NCBI GenBank assembly: GCA_020633725.1
Contig: JACKDC010000001.1
Span: 868,001-932,000, forward strand
DNA from: Candidatus Latescibacterota bacterium
Lineage (GTDB): Bacteria > Krumholzibacteriota > Krumholzibacteriia > JACNKJ01
Direction of reading: 5' to 3'
DNA: 64,000 bases
Positions 42,097 to 50,548 of the stretch are shown here, piece by piece. Made by a program: the position numbers and the translations under genes. The notes beneath the pieces were generated by a model that saw only the letters and a list, made by a program, of their open reading frames with translations, had not been told where the DNA came from and searched no databases. How positions within the stretch are numbered: position 1 is the stretch's first letter; every line of letters starts with the position of its first letter.

Positions 42097-42613
42097 CCTT
42101 CTCCTCCCCCGCGGCCGCCTCGCGCGCGGCCTGATCGGCCTCGATCATCTCGCCCCAGGTCTCGGCGTCCTTGTCCTTGTAGCCCATGCTCACCGAGAGG
42201 ATCGTCCCGTCGGAGCCCACCAGCACGTTGAAGGGGACGGCGCGGCCGCCCAGCTTGCGGTAGGCCTCCTGGTTGGAGTCCAGGTAGACGGGGAACTCGA
42301 TCTTGTGACGGTGCACGAAGGGCCGCACCTGCTTGGCGGTGCGAGGGTCGTCGATGCTCACCGACACCACGCGGAAACCCCTGTCCGCCCACTTGGCCTG
42401 GAACTCCTTGAGCTTGGGCTGCTCGGCCAGGCAGGGCTTGCACCAGGTCGCCCAGAAGTTGAAGAGCACGGGGCCGTCGCCGATGAGCTCGCTCACCGCG
42501 TGGGGTGTGCCCTCCAGGTCCTCGAGCGAGAAGCTGGGCACCTGCTGATCCGCGGCCAGCGCGGGCAGCACGAACAGTCCGAGAGCCAGGGCCAGAAGGC
42601 CGATGCGTCGCAT
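42089..42613 (-). CDS. TlpA-like thioredoxin-family protein, exported
   Basis: A 174-residue thiol-disulfide protein with a signal peptide (LLALALGLFVLPALAADQ). The active site is NFWATWCKPCLAEQPKLKEF, with cis-Pro in GRAVPFNVLVG, and the fold is of the AhpC/TlpA/ResA type. It probably reduces disulfides in the periplasm, for example in apocytochromes or its neighbours. The gene starts 26 bases after the sorting-domain protein and overlaps the barrel gene by 8 bases. AAAGGA lies 6 bases before the ATG. Confidence 0.9.
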   Translation of the reverse strand: MRRIGLLALALGLFVLPALAADQQVPSFSLEDLEGTPHAVSELIGDGPVLFNFWATWCKPCLAEQPKLKEFQAKWADRGFRVVSVSIDDPRTAKQVRPFVHRHKIEFPVYLDSNQEAYRKLGGRAVPFNVLVGSDGTILSVSMGYKDKDAETWGEMIEADQAAREAAAGEEKGE

Positions 42614-42639
42614 GTCGCGTCCTTTCGCTATGCGTTGAC

Positions 42640-44007
42640 CTACTTGAGCAGGGTCATCTTGCCCGTGGCGACCTCGCCGCCCAGACTCACGCGGGTGAAG
42701 TAGGTGCCGCTGGCCAGGTCGTGTCCGCTGGCGTCCACGGCCGTGAAAGGCACGGCGTTCTCGCCGGCCGTCACCGGCACGCGGAAGCTCGCCACCTGGC
42801 GGCCCTGCAGGTCGAGCACGTCCACGCGGGCCAGTCCGTCGGCGGGCGCGCGGAAGCGCAGGGTCGTCTTGGGGTTGAAGGGATTGGGCTGGTTGGGCAG
42901 CAGCGTGAGCGCCGCGGGCAGCGCCGGCGTGTCCGACGCGGACGGCTGCGCCAGCGCGGTCAGCGCGTTGTCGAGGACGGCGCCCAGGCTGGCGGCGTCG
43001 AGGTCCGCCAGGTCGAAGCCGAGGAAGGCGACGCGCTTGGTCCCCGTGCTGAGGATCCCCGCCGTGCCGCCCGTGCCGTAGCCGAACTGCGCGGCGCCGG
43101 CGCGGGTGAGGCGGATGACGTCCGGGTCGGCCATGGGATCGTTCAGGGTGAAGCTGAGGCCGTCGCCCAGGTCGCTGCCGGCGAGGCCGTCCACCTGGGT
43201 GTCGCCGAAGTCGGCCTCGTAGCCGGCGTCGAGGTTGTCGGCCACCCACTGCACGTTGGCCGTGCTGTAGTTCGGGCTCGCCGGATCGCAGAGGTCGTAG
43301 CCGACCTCGTCGCCGCTGACCAGCAGCGAGCCGCCGCCGCCGAGGAAGTCGCCGAGCACGGCGCGGTCCGCGGCGTCCAGGGTCTCGCCGTTCTCGCCGG
43401 TGATCCAGAGCGTCGCGGGGAAGGCCTGCAGGGAGGCGAGATCGACTTCCTGCAGCGCGCGCGGCCAGTGGCCGGCGAAACGGCTGCCCAGCTGGGCGCG
43501 GATGGCGTCCATGTGGTCGAAGCTCAGGAAGGCGTCGCCGGTGTCGTCCACGGCGAGCACGTCGCAGCCCGAGTGGATGGCCACGAAGTTCTGCGTGTCC
43601 TCCAGGCCCGGCGCGCTCTGGCTCGACACGCGCAGGCTCGAGTAACCCGTGCCCGGCTCCGTGCCGAAGAAGTAGGCCACGCCGATGTCGACGGTGCCGC
43701 CCGGATCGATGGAGCCCGTGGATACGTCGTTGACGTTGGGCGCGTAGCAGAAGTCGCCCACGCAGATCGACGCGCTCCAGATCAGGTCGTCGGGGACGAG
43801 CTGCTCCTTGTGGATGTCGTAGGTGTCGCGCTCGTCGCCGGTGTTGGTGATCGTGCTGTAGATCTCGATGAAGGCGAACTCGTCGTCGACGATCACGTGC
43901 ACGGGGGTGTCCCAGGTGTACTCCACCAGGGCGAGAGCGGGCGCGGCCGCGAGACAGGCGACGAGGGTCGCCAGGACGGCGAGCGTGGACTTGCGGAACG
44001 TCAGCAT
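42640..44007 (-). CDS. exported protein with a FlgD/T9SS-type C-terminal sorting domain
   Basis: A 455-residue protein with a signal peptide (LAVLATLVACLAAAPALA). Residues about 25-115 look like an Ig-like beta domain, and about 150-330 like a mixed alpha/beta (glutamine-amidotransferase-like) domain: CDVLAVDDTG, TLWITGENGETLD, GGGGSLLVSGDEVGYD. The C-terminal 85 residues carry the sorting signature LLPNQPNPFNPKTTLRFRA, followed by VDVLDLQGRQVASFR and GTYFTRVSL. GGAGG precedes the ATG at 44007, which shares a base with the upstream Omp28-like stop (TGATG). Confidence 0.8.
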   Translation of the reverse strand: MLTFRKSTLAVLATLVACLAAAPALALVEYTWDTPVHVIVDDEFAFIEIYSTITNTGDERDTYDIHKEQLVPDDLIWSASICVGDFCYAPNVNDVSTGSIDPGGTVDIGVAYFFGTEPGTGYSSLRVSSQSAPGLEDTQNFVAIHSGCDVLAVDDTGDAFLSFDHMDAIRAQLGSRFAGHWPRALQEVDLASLQAFPATLWITGENGETLDAADRAVLGDFLGGGGSLLVSGDEVGYDLCDPASPNYSTANVQWVADNLDAGYEADFGDTQVDGLAGSDLGDGLSFTLNDPMADPDVIRLTRAGAAQFGYGTGGTAGILSTGTKRVAFLGFDLADLDAASLGAVLDNALTALAQPSASDTPALPAALTLLPNQPNPFNPKTTLRFRAPADGLARVDVLDLQGRQVASFRVPVTAGENAVPFTAVDASGHDLASGTYFTRVSLGGEVATGKMTLLK

Positions 44008-45041
44008 CAAGGACCTCCGGTGGCTTCGACCGCAGCATCGAGAATGAGTTTGCTATCCGAATCCTGGACGAAGACGACCGCGCGGAGGTCGTCGACGTCG
44101 ACAACGTCAAAATCGGGCGTGAAGGTGACGCTTCCAGAGAACGTGCCGCCGGTGCTCAGCGTGACAGGCTCGCCGAGAGGATGGTTGAAGCCGGCGTCCT
44201 CGCCGTTCACGTGCCGCACGGTGTTGCGGTAGTCGGTCTGGCCGTTGGGCGCGTCGAACTCCACGTAGTTTTCGATGAGCACGAGATAGAGCCGCCAGTT
44301 CCCCGCGGGGGGCGCGCGCAGGACCGTCCCTTCGGCGCTCACGGTCACCTCGGCGCCGGCGACGCTGTGCGCGACGGTCATCTCCAGCGTGGGCTCGAGC
44401 GCGAGCCTGGCCTCGATGAGCTGCCCGATCTCCACCGCATCGGAGGGCACGCCCACCGCCTCGCCGTCCACGCGGATGTGCGGCAGCTGGGAGATGCCGT
44501 AGAAGTTGTTGCGCGAACCGTCGTTCGCGTAGTGGCCCAGCAGGATGTTGTAGAGGAAGAAGGGGTCGCTCGGCGCCGGGAAGTTGGGATGCCAGGCGAT
44601 GGGCATGGCCGTCCCCGAGGCCGCCCCCACCGCGGTCCACATGGCCTCGTCGGCCGCGGGACAGGGCACGCAGCCGGTGTTGGAAAAGTCCTCGAGGAGC
44701 ACCAGACGCGTCGCGGCGGCCTCGCCCACGAAGGTGACCGTGCGCTCCTCGTCCGAGGCGAGCGTGACGGTCAGCTCGCCGGGCGTGAAGGTCCAGCCCT
44801 CCTTGGCGACGCCCACGGTCAGCGGCGCTTCGGCGGGCAGCTCGAAGGTGGCCGGCGCCGTCTGGGCCTGCAGCAGCCCGCCGATGGAAATCGCGACGCC
44901 GTCGATGGCCCCGCCGTCTGCTTCCTGCGCGAGCACCGTGAGCTGGCCGGGCGCGTCCCGCTCGGTCAGGACCGGGTCCTTCTGCCCGCAGAGGCTGAAC
45001 TGGAGCAGGATGAACAGGGGGAACAGGCTCAATAGGCGCAT
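44007..45041 (-). CDS. Omp28-like lipoprotein with a thioredoxin-fold CxxC
   Basis: A 344-residue protein whose signal ends in LQFSLC, a plausible lipobox. After an Ig/PEGA-like region (about 50-130) comes a thioredoxin-like domain with VLLEDFSNTGCVPCPAADEA and YGISQLPHIRVDGEAVG, the layout of Omp28 proteins of Bacteroidetes. The CxxC may be redox active, in keeping with the TlpA-like gene in the same operon. The start is ATG 45041, and a promoter lies about 85 bases upstream. Confidence 0.78.
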   Translation of the reverse strand: MRLLSLFPLFILLQFSLCGQKDPVLTERDAPGQLTVLAQEADGGAIDGVAISIGGLLQAQTAPATFELPAEAPLTVGVAKEGWTFTPGELTVTLASDEERTVTFVGEAAATRLVLLEDFSNTGCVPCPAADEAMWTAVGAASGTAMPIAWHPNFPAPSDPFFLYNILLGHYANDGSRNNFYGISQLPHIRVDGEAVGVPSDAVEIGQLIEARLALEPTLEMTVAHSVAGAEVTVSAEGTVLRAPPAGNWRLYLVLIENYVEFDAPNGQTDYRNTVRHVNGEDAGFNHPLGEPVTLSTGGTFSGSVTFTPDFDVVDVDDLRAVVFVQDSDSKLILDAAVEATGGP

Positions 45042-45125
45042 GAAGTCCCAGATCCTTCGCACACGCGCCGCCGCCCCGCGGACATCCACCATCGGGACGG
45101 CTGAGCGCTCGTGGGGAGCGGCTGT

Positions 45126-45154
45126 AGAATACCAGAATCTCCTGGAAACGACAA
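45126..45154 (-). promoter_or_regulatory. promoter of the Omp28-TlpA-barrel operon
   Basis: The minus strand reads TTGTCG (45149-45154), 17 bases, TATTCT (45126-45131). It lies in an AT-richer part of the 181-base gap 45042-45222, which otherwise holds nothing I can identify. Confidence 0.55.
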
Positions 45155-45222
45155 CCCCACATTTCCACGCAAGTGAAGGCCTCATAACGAGATACTTCGC
45201 TATGTTGCGGAAAGCCGCGACT

Positions 45223-46695
45223 TTAGGACGCCCCCGGCGCCGAGAGCGCCAGGCGCCAGCGCAGCCCCAGGTCCAGGGACTCTAGCAGGACGTCGCGGCC
45301 GGGACGGCGGGCGCCGTCCAGGGCGGCCAGGCTGCGGGCCAGCGCCCTCAGCTTGAGTCGTTGGCGGTAGCTCGCGCCGGTCTCGGCGAGGCGGGCGTCG
45401 AGCCAGGCGGCGTCGACGGCGTCGAGCGTCCCCACCCTGCCAGCGCGCAGACGCCGCCGCGCGCGAAGGATCCGCCGCCGCAGCGCGCAGGCGGCCGCCG
45501 GGGACAGGCGGTCCGCGCCCGGCCGGCCGCGCCAGGCGGGCACTTCGAGGATGAGGTCGATGCGGTCCAGCAACGGCCCCGACACCCGCCCACGGTAGCG
45601 CTGCACCTGCCCGGGCGTGCAGCGGCAGTGCTCGCGTCCGCGCAGGCTCTGTCCGCAGGGGCAGGGGTTCATGGCGGCCGCGAGCTGGAAGCGCGCGGGC
45701 CAGCGCAGGCTGCCGGCGCCGCGGCTCACCAGCAGCGCGCCGTCTTCGAGCGGCTCGCGCAGGGCTTCGAGAACGTCGCGGCGGAACTCCGGCAGCTCGT
45801 CGAGAAAGAGCAGACCGCGGTGCGCGAGGCTCAACTCGCCGGGTCGTCCCCCGCTCCCCTGCCGGCCGATGAGGCCCGCGAGGCTGAGACTGTGGTGGGG
45901 CGCGCGCAGCGGACGGCCGCGGGAGCCGTCCACGGGCAGGCCCGCGGCCGAGCGCAGCGCCATGACCTCGCGGCGCTCGTCGCGATCCAGGGGCGGCAGC
46001 AGCGCGCCCAGCGCGCGGGCCAGCGTGGACTTGCCGTTGCCGGGCGCGCCGACCAGCAGCACGTTGTGCCCGCCCACGGCGGCCGCGGCCAGCGCGCGGG
46101 CGAGACGCGCGCCCCCGGGCAGCAGTAGCGGACGCGCCCGCTCCCTCGCGGCCGGCAGGCGCAGCGCGGGCGCTGCGGGCGCGCCGCGGCCCTCCACCCA
46201 GTCCACCACCGCGCGCAGCGTATCGAAGAGCAGGAGCGGCGACCCGGCGAGGTAGGCGGCTTCGGCCGCGTTGCCGCAAGGCAGCACGAGGCCCGCCGAC
46301 CCGTCGGCGAGCGCTGCCTGCCCCAGGGGCAGCGCGCCGCGCAGGGGCAGCAGACGGCCGTCCAGGCCCAGCTCGCCGAGCAGGCACCAGTCGCGCCCGC
46401 GGCGCGGCGCGAGCTGTCCGCTCACCTCCAGCAGACCCAGCGCCATGGGCAGGTCGAAGGCCGTCCCCTGCTTCGGCTCCTCCGCGGGCGCCAGGTTCAC
46501 GGTGACGCGCCCCGCGGGCACGCCGAAGCCGCTCTCCCGCAGCGCCCCGTAGACGCGCTCGCGGCTCTCGCGCGTGGCCGCGCCGGCCAGCCCGACGAGG
46601 CTGAGGCCGGGCAGGCCCCGCGCCATCTGGACCTCCACGCGCACGGGCATCCCCTCGACCCCACGAAGACTCGCGCCGCGCCAGCTGCTGTGCAT
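45223..46695 (-). CDS. comM: YifB/ComM-family AAA+ ATPase (Mg-chelatase-like)
   Basis: ComM is a hexameric helicase that promotes branch migration during natural transformation in Haemophilus and Acinetobacter. The 490-residue product has the N-terminal Lon-like domain (VEVQMARGLPGLSLVGL), Walker A GAPGNGKST, Walker B LLFLDELPEF, and the zinc-like Cys cluster NPCPCGQSLRGREHCRC. FQLAAAMNPCPCG is the most typical block. The natural competence role is known for homologues and inferred here. The 256-base gap upstream (46696-46951) contains a small GC hairpin but no clear promoter for this strand. Confidence 0.93.
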   Translation of the reverse strand: MHSSWRGASLRGVEGMPVRVEVQMARGLPGLSLVGLAGAATRESRERVYGALRESGFGVPAGRVTVNLAPAEEPKQGTAFDLPMALGLLEVSGQLAPRRGRDWCLLGELGLDGRLLPLRGALPLGQAALADGSAGLVLPCGNAAEAAYLAGSPLLLFDTLRAVVDWVEGRGAPAAPALRLPAARERARPLLLPGGARLARALAAAAVGGHNVLLVGAPGNGKSTLARALGALLPPLDRDERREVMALRSAAGLPVDGSRGRPLRAPHHSLSLAGLIGRQGSGGRPGELSLAHRGLLFLDELPEFRRDVLEALREPLEDGALLVSRGAGSLRWPARFQLAAAMNPCPCGQSLRGREHCRCTPGQVQRYRGRVSGPLLDRIDLILEVPAWRGRPGADRLSPAAACALRRRILRARRRLRAGRVGTLDAVDAAWLDARLAETGASYRQRLKLRALARSLAALDGARRPGRDVLLESLDLGLRWRLALSAPGAS

Positions 46696-46843
46696 GCTCC
46701 TCCCCCGCCGGTCGGGCCGGCGGCGGGACGCTGCAAGCGCGGTACCGTCCGCGGAGGGCGCGCTGGCGCGGGTCCTTTGCCGGCGCGGTCAACCGGGGAT
46801 GTCAGGCGGCCGGCGGGGTGTTCACGGCGTGGACGTTTCTCGC

Positions 46844-46871
46844 TTGACAGTGCCTTCGCCCACGCTAACAT
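46844..46871 (+). promoter_or_regulatory. strong promoter of the small zinc-ribbon gene
   Basis: A consensus -35 TTGACA (46844-46849), 16 bases, and TAACAT (46866-46871), in an AT-rich patch. The leader of about 75 bases ends with GGAG four bases before the ATG at 46952. Confidence 0.65.
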
Positions 46872-46951
46872 TTTCGCACGCTCCCCTCGACGCAGGGGAG
46901 GGAGCGCCCCCAGCGCGGGGCTCCGCGGACGTCAACCAGGGTCGGAGACTG

Positions 46952-47161
46952 ATGAGCAGCAGCAAGAAGCCGGTCACCTGCGACGAGTGCGGCGGAACGG
47001 GCATCCTCGAGGACGACGAGTGCCCCTTCTGCCTGGGTGAGGGCCGCATCGAGGTCGACGAGGACGAGACCTGGGAGCAGTCGGAGGACGCGGAGGATTT
47101 CGACGAGGAGTTCGACGAGCTCCTGGACGACGAGATCGGCGACGAGGACGACCTCTACTAG
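46952..47161 (+). CDS. small zinc-ribbon protein with an acidic tail
   Basis: A 69-residue protein. Residues 10-32 form a compact DnaJ-type zinc motif, CDECGGTG followed by CPFCLGEG. The last 38 residues contain 22 Asp or Glu, ending EIGDEDDLY. There is no J domain. I do not recognise a named family. The acidic tail may bind a basic protein or act as a charge spacer. It is transcribed alone from a strong promoter, divergently from comM, and its stop shares CTAG with the transferase gene. Confidence 0.8.
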   Translation: MSSSKKPVTCDECGGTGILEDDECPFCLGEGRIEVDEDETWEQSEDAEDFDEEFDELLDDEIGDEDDLY

Positions 47162-48174
47162 CTCCGCCGCCGCGCCGCGCCGTCGGGCGACCGGCCCCGT
47201 TCCCAGCGACGCTCCCCCCCGAACAGCGCGACGGCGAGCGCCAGCGCCAGGCCCAGGGCGGCAAACGCGCGCAGACCGCGCACTCCCCCCCAGTTCAGCA
47301 GCAGCGCCGCCGCCGCGGCCGCCGCGGCCCACCCGTTCAGCACGGCCAGTGCGCGGCCGATGCCGCTGCCACGGTCCAGCAGCCGATGCGTCGCGTGCCG
47401 TCGGTCCCCCACCCAGAGCGGGCGTCCCTCGCGCCACCGGATCCAGAACACCGTGCAGCTGTCGTAGAGCGGCAGGGCGACGACGAAGGGCAGCAGCCAG
47501 GGGCTCAGCCCCGCCCGCGGCACCAGGAGCAGACTGAACAGCGCGAGCGTGTAGCCGAGCACGGTGGCGCCCGCGTCCCCCATGTAGAGTCGCGCCGAGG
47601 GACGATTCCACCAGAGGAAGCCCGCCAGCGCGCCGGCCAGCGGCCAGAGCGGCGCGGCCAGCGCCGGGACGCCGGCCACACCGAAGCTCAGCGCCAGCGC
47701 CACGGCGCCGGTCAGCGCGAGCGTGCCGGCGGCGCCGTCCATGTTGTCGAGAAAGTTCATCGCGTTGACGAGCCCCAGCACCCAGACGAGTCCCAGCGCG
47801 ACCGCCAGGCCGCCGGGATCGAGCCAGCCGCGCAGCTCGGGCAGCAGGAGCAGCGCCGCCAGCAGCTGGCCGAGCAGGCGGCGTCGCGGACCGAGGCCGC
47901 GGCGGTCGTCGAGCATGCCGACGACGAGCAGCCAGAGCGAACCGGCGAGCCAGCGTAGCAGGAGTCCGCGCTCGGCATCCGGCCAGGTGAGGGTCAGCCC
48001 CGCCAGCAGCCCGAGCACGATCGCCGCGCCGCCCAGCACGGGGATGGGACGGCTCTGAAGCTTGCGCTCGCCTGGCGCGTCGAGGAAGCGCAGACGCCCC
48101 GCCGCGGCGATGGCCGCGCGGCCGAGCAGCAGGCTGACCAGGCAGGCCGTGATGACGCCGAGGGTCGCAGGCAC
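47158..48174 (-). CDS. undecaprenyl-phosphate sugar-1-phosphate transferase (WecA/MraY family)
   Basis: This integral membrane enzyme moves a GlcNAc- or similar sugar-1-phosphate from UDP-sugar to undecaprenyl phosphate, the first step of many surface glycans. The product has 338 residues. Family motifs are LDDRRGL, LDNMDG and YMGDAGATVLGY (Asp-rich sites), and the C-terminal HATHRLLDRG matches the H-x-x-H-R-L of WecA/TagO. About ten helices are visible. AAGGA precedes the GTG at 48174. It lies at the end of the ffh operon and could start O-antigen-like glycan synthesis with the glycosyltransferases near 20 kb. Confidence 0.88.
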   Translation of the reverse strand: MPATLGVITACLVSLLLGRAAIAAAGRLRFLDAPGERKLQSRPIPVLGGAAIVLGLLAGLTLTWPDAERGLLLRWLAGSLWLLVVGMLDDRRGLGPRRRLLGQLLAALLLLPELRGWLDPGGLAVALGLVWVLGLVNAMNFLDNMDGAAGTLALTGAVALALSFGVAGVPALAAPLWPLAGALAGFLWWNRPSARLYMGDAGATVLGYTLALFSLLLVPRAGLSPWLLPFVVALPLYDSCTVFWIRWREGRPLWVGDRRHATHRLLDRGSGIGRALAVLNGWAAAAAAAALLLNWGGVRGLRAFAALGLALALAVALFGGERRWERGRSPDGAARRRS

Positions 48175-48194
48175 GGAAGTCCTTCGAGCTGGGC

Positions 48195-48569
48195 TCAGAG
48201 ACCGCGGTAGTGCTCCAGCTCCAGGCGGTCCTGCGCGAGGTCGAGATCCAGGGTCACGAGGTCGAGGCGATAGAGTCCGCGCCAGCCCCGGCGCAGCACC
48301 TCCTCGCGCAGCCCGGCGCGGAGCAGGGCATGCTTGCGCGGATTCACGCTCTCCACCGCGCGTCCGTAGCGGTCGCCGCGGCGCATGCGCACCTCGACGC
48401 CCACGAGACATGACCCGTCGACCGCGAGGAGGTCAATCTCTTTCTGGCCCACGCGCAGGTTGCGCGCGAGCACGCGCCAGCCGCGCAGTGCGAGGTAGTC
48501 CGCGGCAAGGGTCTCACCGAGCGCGCCCAGCGCGCGTCGATTTCGCGGCGACGGGGAACCAGCGTTCAC
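48195..48569 (-). CDS. yraN: YraN/UPF0102 family protein
   Basis: A small protein of about 124 residues with the nuclease-like fold of the UPF0102 family. The signature is KEIDLLAVDGSCLVGVEVRMRR; in most relatives the last part reads VEVKxR, so here Arg replaces the usual Lys. LGALGETLAADYLALRGW precedes it. Its GTG at 48569 lies inside the end of rnhB (56-base overlap), and the two genes are translated in different frames. Function in vivo is unknown. Confidence 0.85.
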   Translation of the reverse strand: MNAGSPSPRNRRALGALGETLAADYLALRGWRVLARNLRVGQKEIDLLAVDGSCLVGVEVRMRRGDRYGRAVESVNPRKHALLRAGLREEVLRRGWRGLYRLDLVTLDLDLAQDRLELEHYRGL

Positions 48570-49389
48570 AGAAGCTCCGTCGGTGCAGGGGGCAGGGCCC
48601 CAGGCGCAGGAGGGCGTCGATGTGCGCGTCGCTGCCATAGCCCTTGTGACCGGCGAAGCCGTAGCCCGGCCACTCGGCGTCGGCCTGCACCATCAGCGCG
48701 TCGCGGTGCACCTTGGCCAGCACCGAGGCGCCGGCGATGGCGAGGCTCTTCGCGTCGCCGTCCACCACCGCGCGGCTGATGCGCGCGCCGGCGGGCAGCT
48801 CGCGGCCGTCGATCAAGACGCGCTCGGCGCGCGGGCGCAGCGCGCGCAGTGCCTCGGCCATGGCGCGGAACACGGCCTGGCGGATGCCGATGGCGTCCAC
48901 GGTGGCCGCGTCCACGTCGGCGACCGCCCAGCTGACCGCATCGGCGCGCAGCCGCTCCGCCCAGCGCTCGCGCGCGGCGGGCGTGAGGCGCTTGGAGTCG
49001 TCGAGGCCGGGGGCGTGGTAGTCCGGGGGCAGGATCAGCGCGCCCGCGCTGACGGGGCCGGCCAGCGGGCCGCGGCCCACCTCGTCCACGCCCGCGAGCC
49101 GCTGCCCCGCGGCCTCGTGGCGGTCGAAGGCGGCGAGTTCCGCCCAGCGCGCCTCGCGCGCCGCGTGGCGCACGGCCTCGCGCCGCAAGCGCGATGCCAG
49201 CTGGCGGGAGCCCTGGCGGGGATCGTCATCGAGGAGAAGGAGCCACGGCGCGCGCTCCGGGGGGGCGAGCGCGGTCAGCGCCGCCGTCTGCTCGGCGACG
49301 CTCGCGGCCCGAAACGCAGCGGCGTCGGCCAGGACCACCGCGCTGGGGGCGGGATCCGGGGCCGACGCCGTCGTGGCGCTCCCAGACAT
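48514..49389 (-). CDS. rnhB: ribonuclease HII
   Basis: RNase HII nicks 5' of ribonucleotides embedded in DNA. The core shows LAGVDEVGRGPLAGPV (first two acidic residues), LDDSKRLTPAAR, VLIDG and VVDGDAKSLAIAGASVLAKVHRD, and CPLHRRSF near the end. At 291 residues it is longer than E. coli RnhB because of an N-terminal extension of about 90 residues, which resembles the extra N-terminal domain of Bacillus RNase HII. It starts at ATG 49389, 11 bases after the rplS stop. Confidence 0.95.
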   Translation of the reverse strand: MSGSATTASAPDPAPSAVVLADAAAFRAASVAEQTAALTALAPPERAPWLLLLDDDPRQGSRQLASRLRREAVRHAAREARWAELAAFDRHEAAGQRLAGVDEVGRGPLAGPVSAGALILPPDYHAPGLDDSKRLTPAARERWAERLRADAVSWAVADVDAATVDAIGIRQAVFRAMAEALRALRPRAERVLIDGRELPAGARISRAVVDGDAKSLAIAGASVLAKVHRDALMVQADAEWPGYGFAGHKGYGSDAHIDALLRLGPCPLHRRSFCERWFPVAAKSTRAGRAR

Positions 49390-49400
49390 GGGGGCGCCGG

Positions 49401-49763
49401 CTAGTCCTGCTTGGCGACGTGGTCGCGGCGGCTGGCGATGCGCGCCTTCTTGCCGCTCAGACCGCGCAGGTAGTAGAGCTTCGCGCGGCGCACCTTGCCG
49501 CGACGCACCACCTCGAGGTCGCTGATGTTGGGGCTGTGCAGCGGGAAGACGCGCTCCACGCCGATGTTGCCGGAGATCTTGCGCACCGTGAAGGTGGCCT
49601 CGATGCCGCTGCCGCGCCGCTGGATCACCGTGCCCTGGAAGGGCTGGAACCGCTCCTTGTTGCCCTCGATCACCTTGACGCGGAATTTCACCGTGTCGCC
49701 CACGTTGAAGTCCGGCACGGCGTCCTTCAGCTGCTGGTTCCGGATCGCATCGACGATGTTCAT
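49401..49763 (-). CDS. rplS: 50S ribosomal protein L19
   Basis: L19 sits at the interface of the ribosomal subunits. The 120-residue product has the family sequence: GDTVKFRVKVIEG, RFQPFQGTVIQRRG, ERVFPLHSPN, and VRRAKLYYLRGLSGKKARI. The ATG at 49763 gives the standard length. The 80 bases between it and trmD (49764-49843) hold no clear element. Confidence 0.98.
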   Translation of the reverse strand: MNIVDAIRNQQLKDAVPDFNVGDTVKFRVKVIEGNKERFQPFQGTVIQRRGSGIEATFTVRKISGNIGVERVFPLHSPNISDLEVVRRGKVRRAKLYYLRGLSGKKARIASRRDHVAKQD

Positions 49764-49843
49764 GGCCCTGTCCTCCGCCTTGTGGGCCGGCCCGCGCCGG
49801 CTGGGCTTCCTTGTCTTCCCGGCTTCGCTGCTCCTCGGGACCG

Positions 49844-50536
49844 TCAGTCCTCGAGCAGATCCGGGCGGTGCTTCCTCGTCAGGCGCAGGGACTCCTCCCG
49901 GCGCCAAGCCTCGATCAGCGCGTGGTTGCCGCCCTTCAGCACCGGCGGCACCTCGAGGCCGCGGTAGCTCTCCGGCCGCGTGTAGTGCGGCCAGTCCAGG
50001 AGGCCCGACTTGTCCGCGCCGAAGGAATCGGTCTCGGCCGACTCCAGGTCGCTCATCACGTCCGGCAGCAGCCGCACCACCGCGTCGATGATGCAGAGCG
50101 CCGCCGGCTCGCCGCCGGTGAGGATGAAGTCCCCGAGGGAGATCTCCTCGCTCACCACCAGCTCGCGCACCCGCTCGTCCACGCCCTTGTAGCGTCCGCA
50201 GACGAGCGTGATCTCGCTCTCGCCGCTCAACCGCTTCGCGGTGGCCTGGTCGAAGGGCCGCCCGCGGGGCGAAAGCAGGATCACCGGGTGCCCCGGATAC
50301 TCGCTCTGGACGAGCAGCGACTCCACCGCGTCGACCATCGGCGGCGCCATCAGGATCATGCCCGCGCCGCCGCCGTAGGCGTAGTCGTCGATCGTCCCGT
50401 GCCGGTCCACGGCGAAGTCCCGCGGACTGGCGAAGCGATAGTCCACCACCCCGCGCTCGATGGCCCGCTCCAGGATGCCCACGCGCAGCGCGCTGCGCAG
50501 GAAGTCCGGGAACATCGTGACCACGCTGATGACCAC
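49844..50536 (-). CDS. trmD: tRNA (guanine-N1)-methyltransferase
   Basis: TrmD methylates G37 of tRNAs next to the anticodon, preventing +1 frameshifting. The 230-residue protein shows YAYGGGAGMILMAPPM, VILLSPRGRPFDQATAKRL, VCGRYKGVDERV and the trefoil-knot SAM site ISLGDFILTGGEPAAL, with the catalytic Asp in DSFGADKSGLLDWPHYTRP. It starts at GTG 50536, 12 bases after rimM. Confidence 0.97.
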   Translation of the reverse strand: MVISVVTMFPDFLRSALRVGILERAIERGVVDYRFASPRDFAVDRHGTIDDYAYGGGAGMILMAPPMVDAVESLLVQSEYPGHPVILLSPRGRPFDQATAKRLSGESEITLVCGRYKGVDERVRELVVSEEISLGDFILTGGEPAALCIIDAVVRLLPDVMSDLESAETDSFGADKSGLLDWPHYTRPESYRGLEVPPVLKGGNHALIEAWRREESLRLTRKHRPDLLED

Positions 50537-50548
50537 GCCGCTCCCTCG

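Noticed and set aside
46705..46723. Hairpin with 7-base arms (CCGCCGG/CCGGCGG) upstream of comM
   Set aside because: Short, GC-only stem without a T tract; such stems are expected by chance in this base composition.
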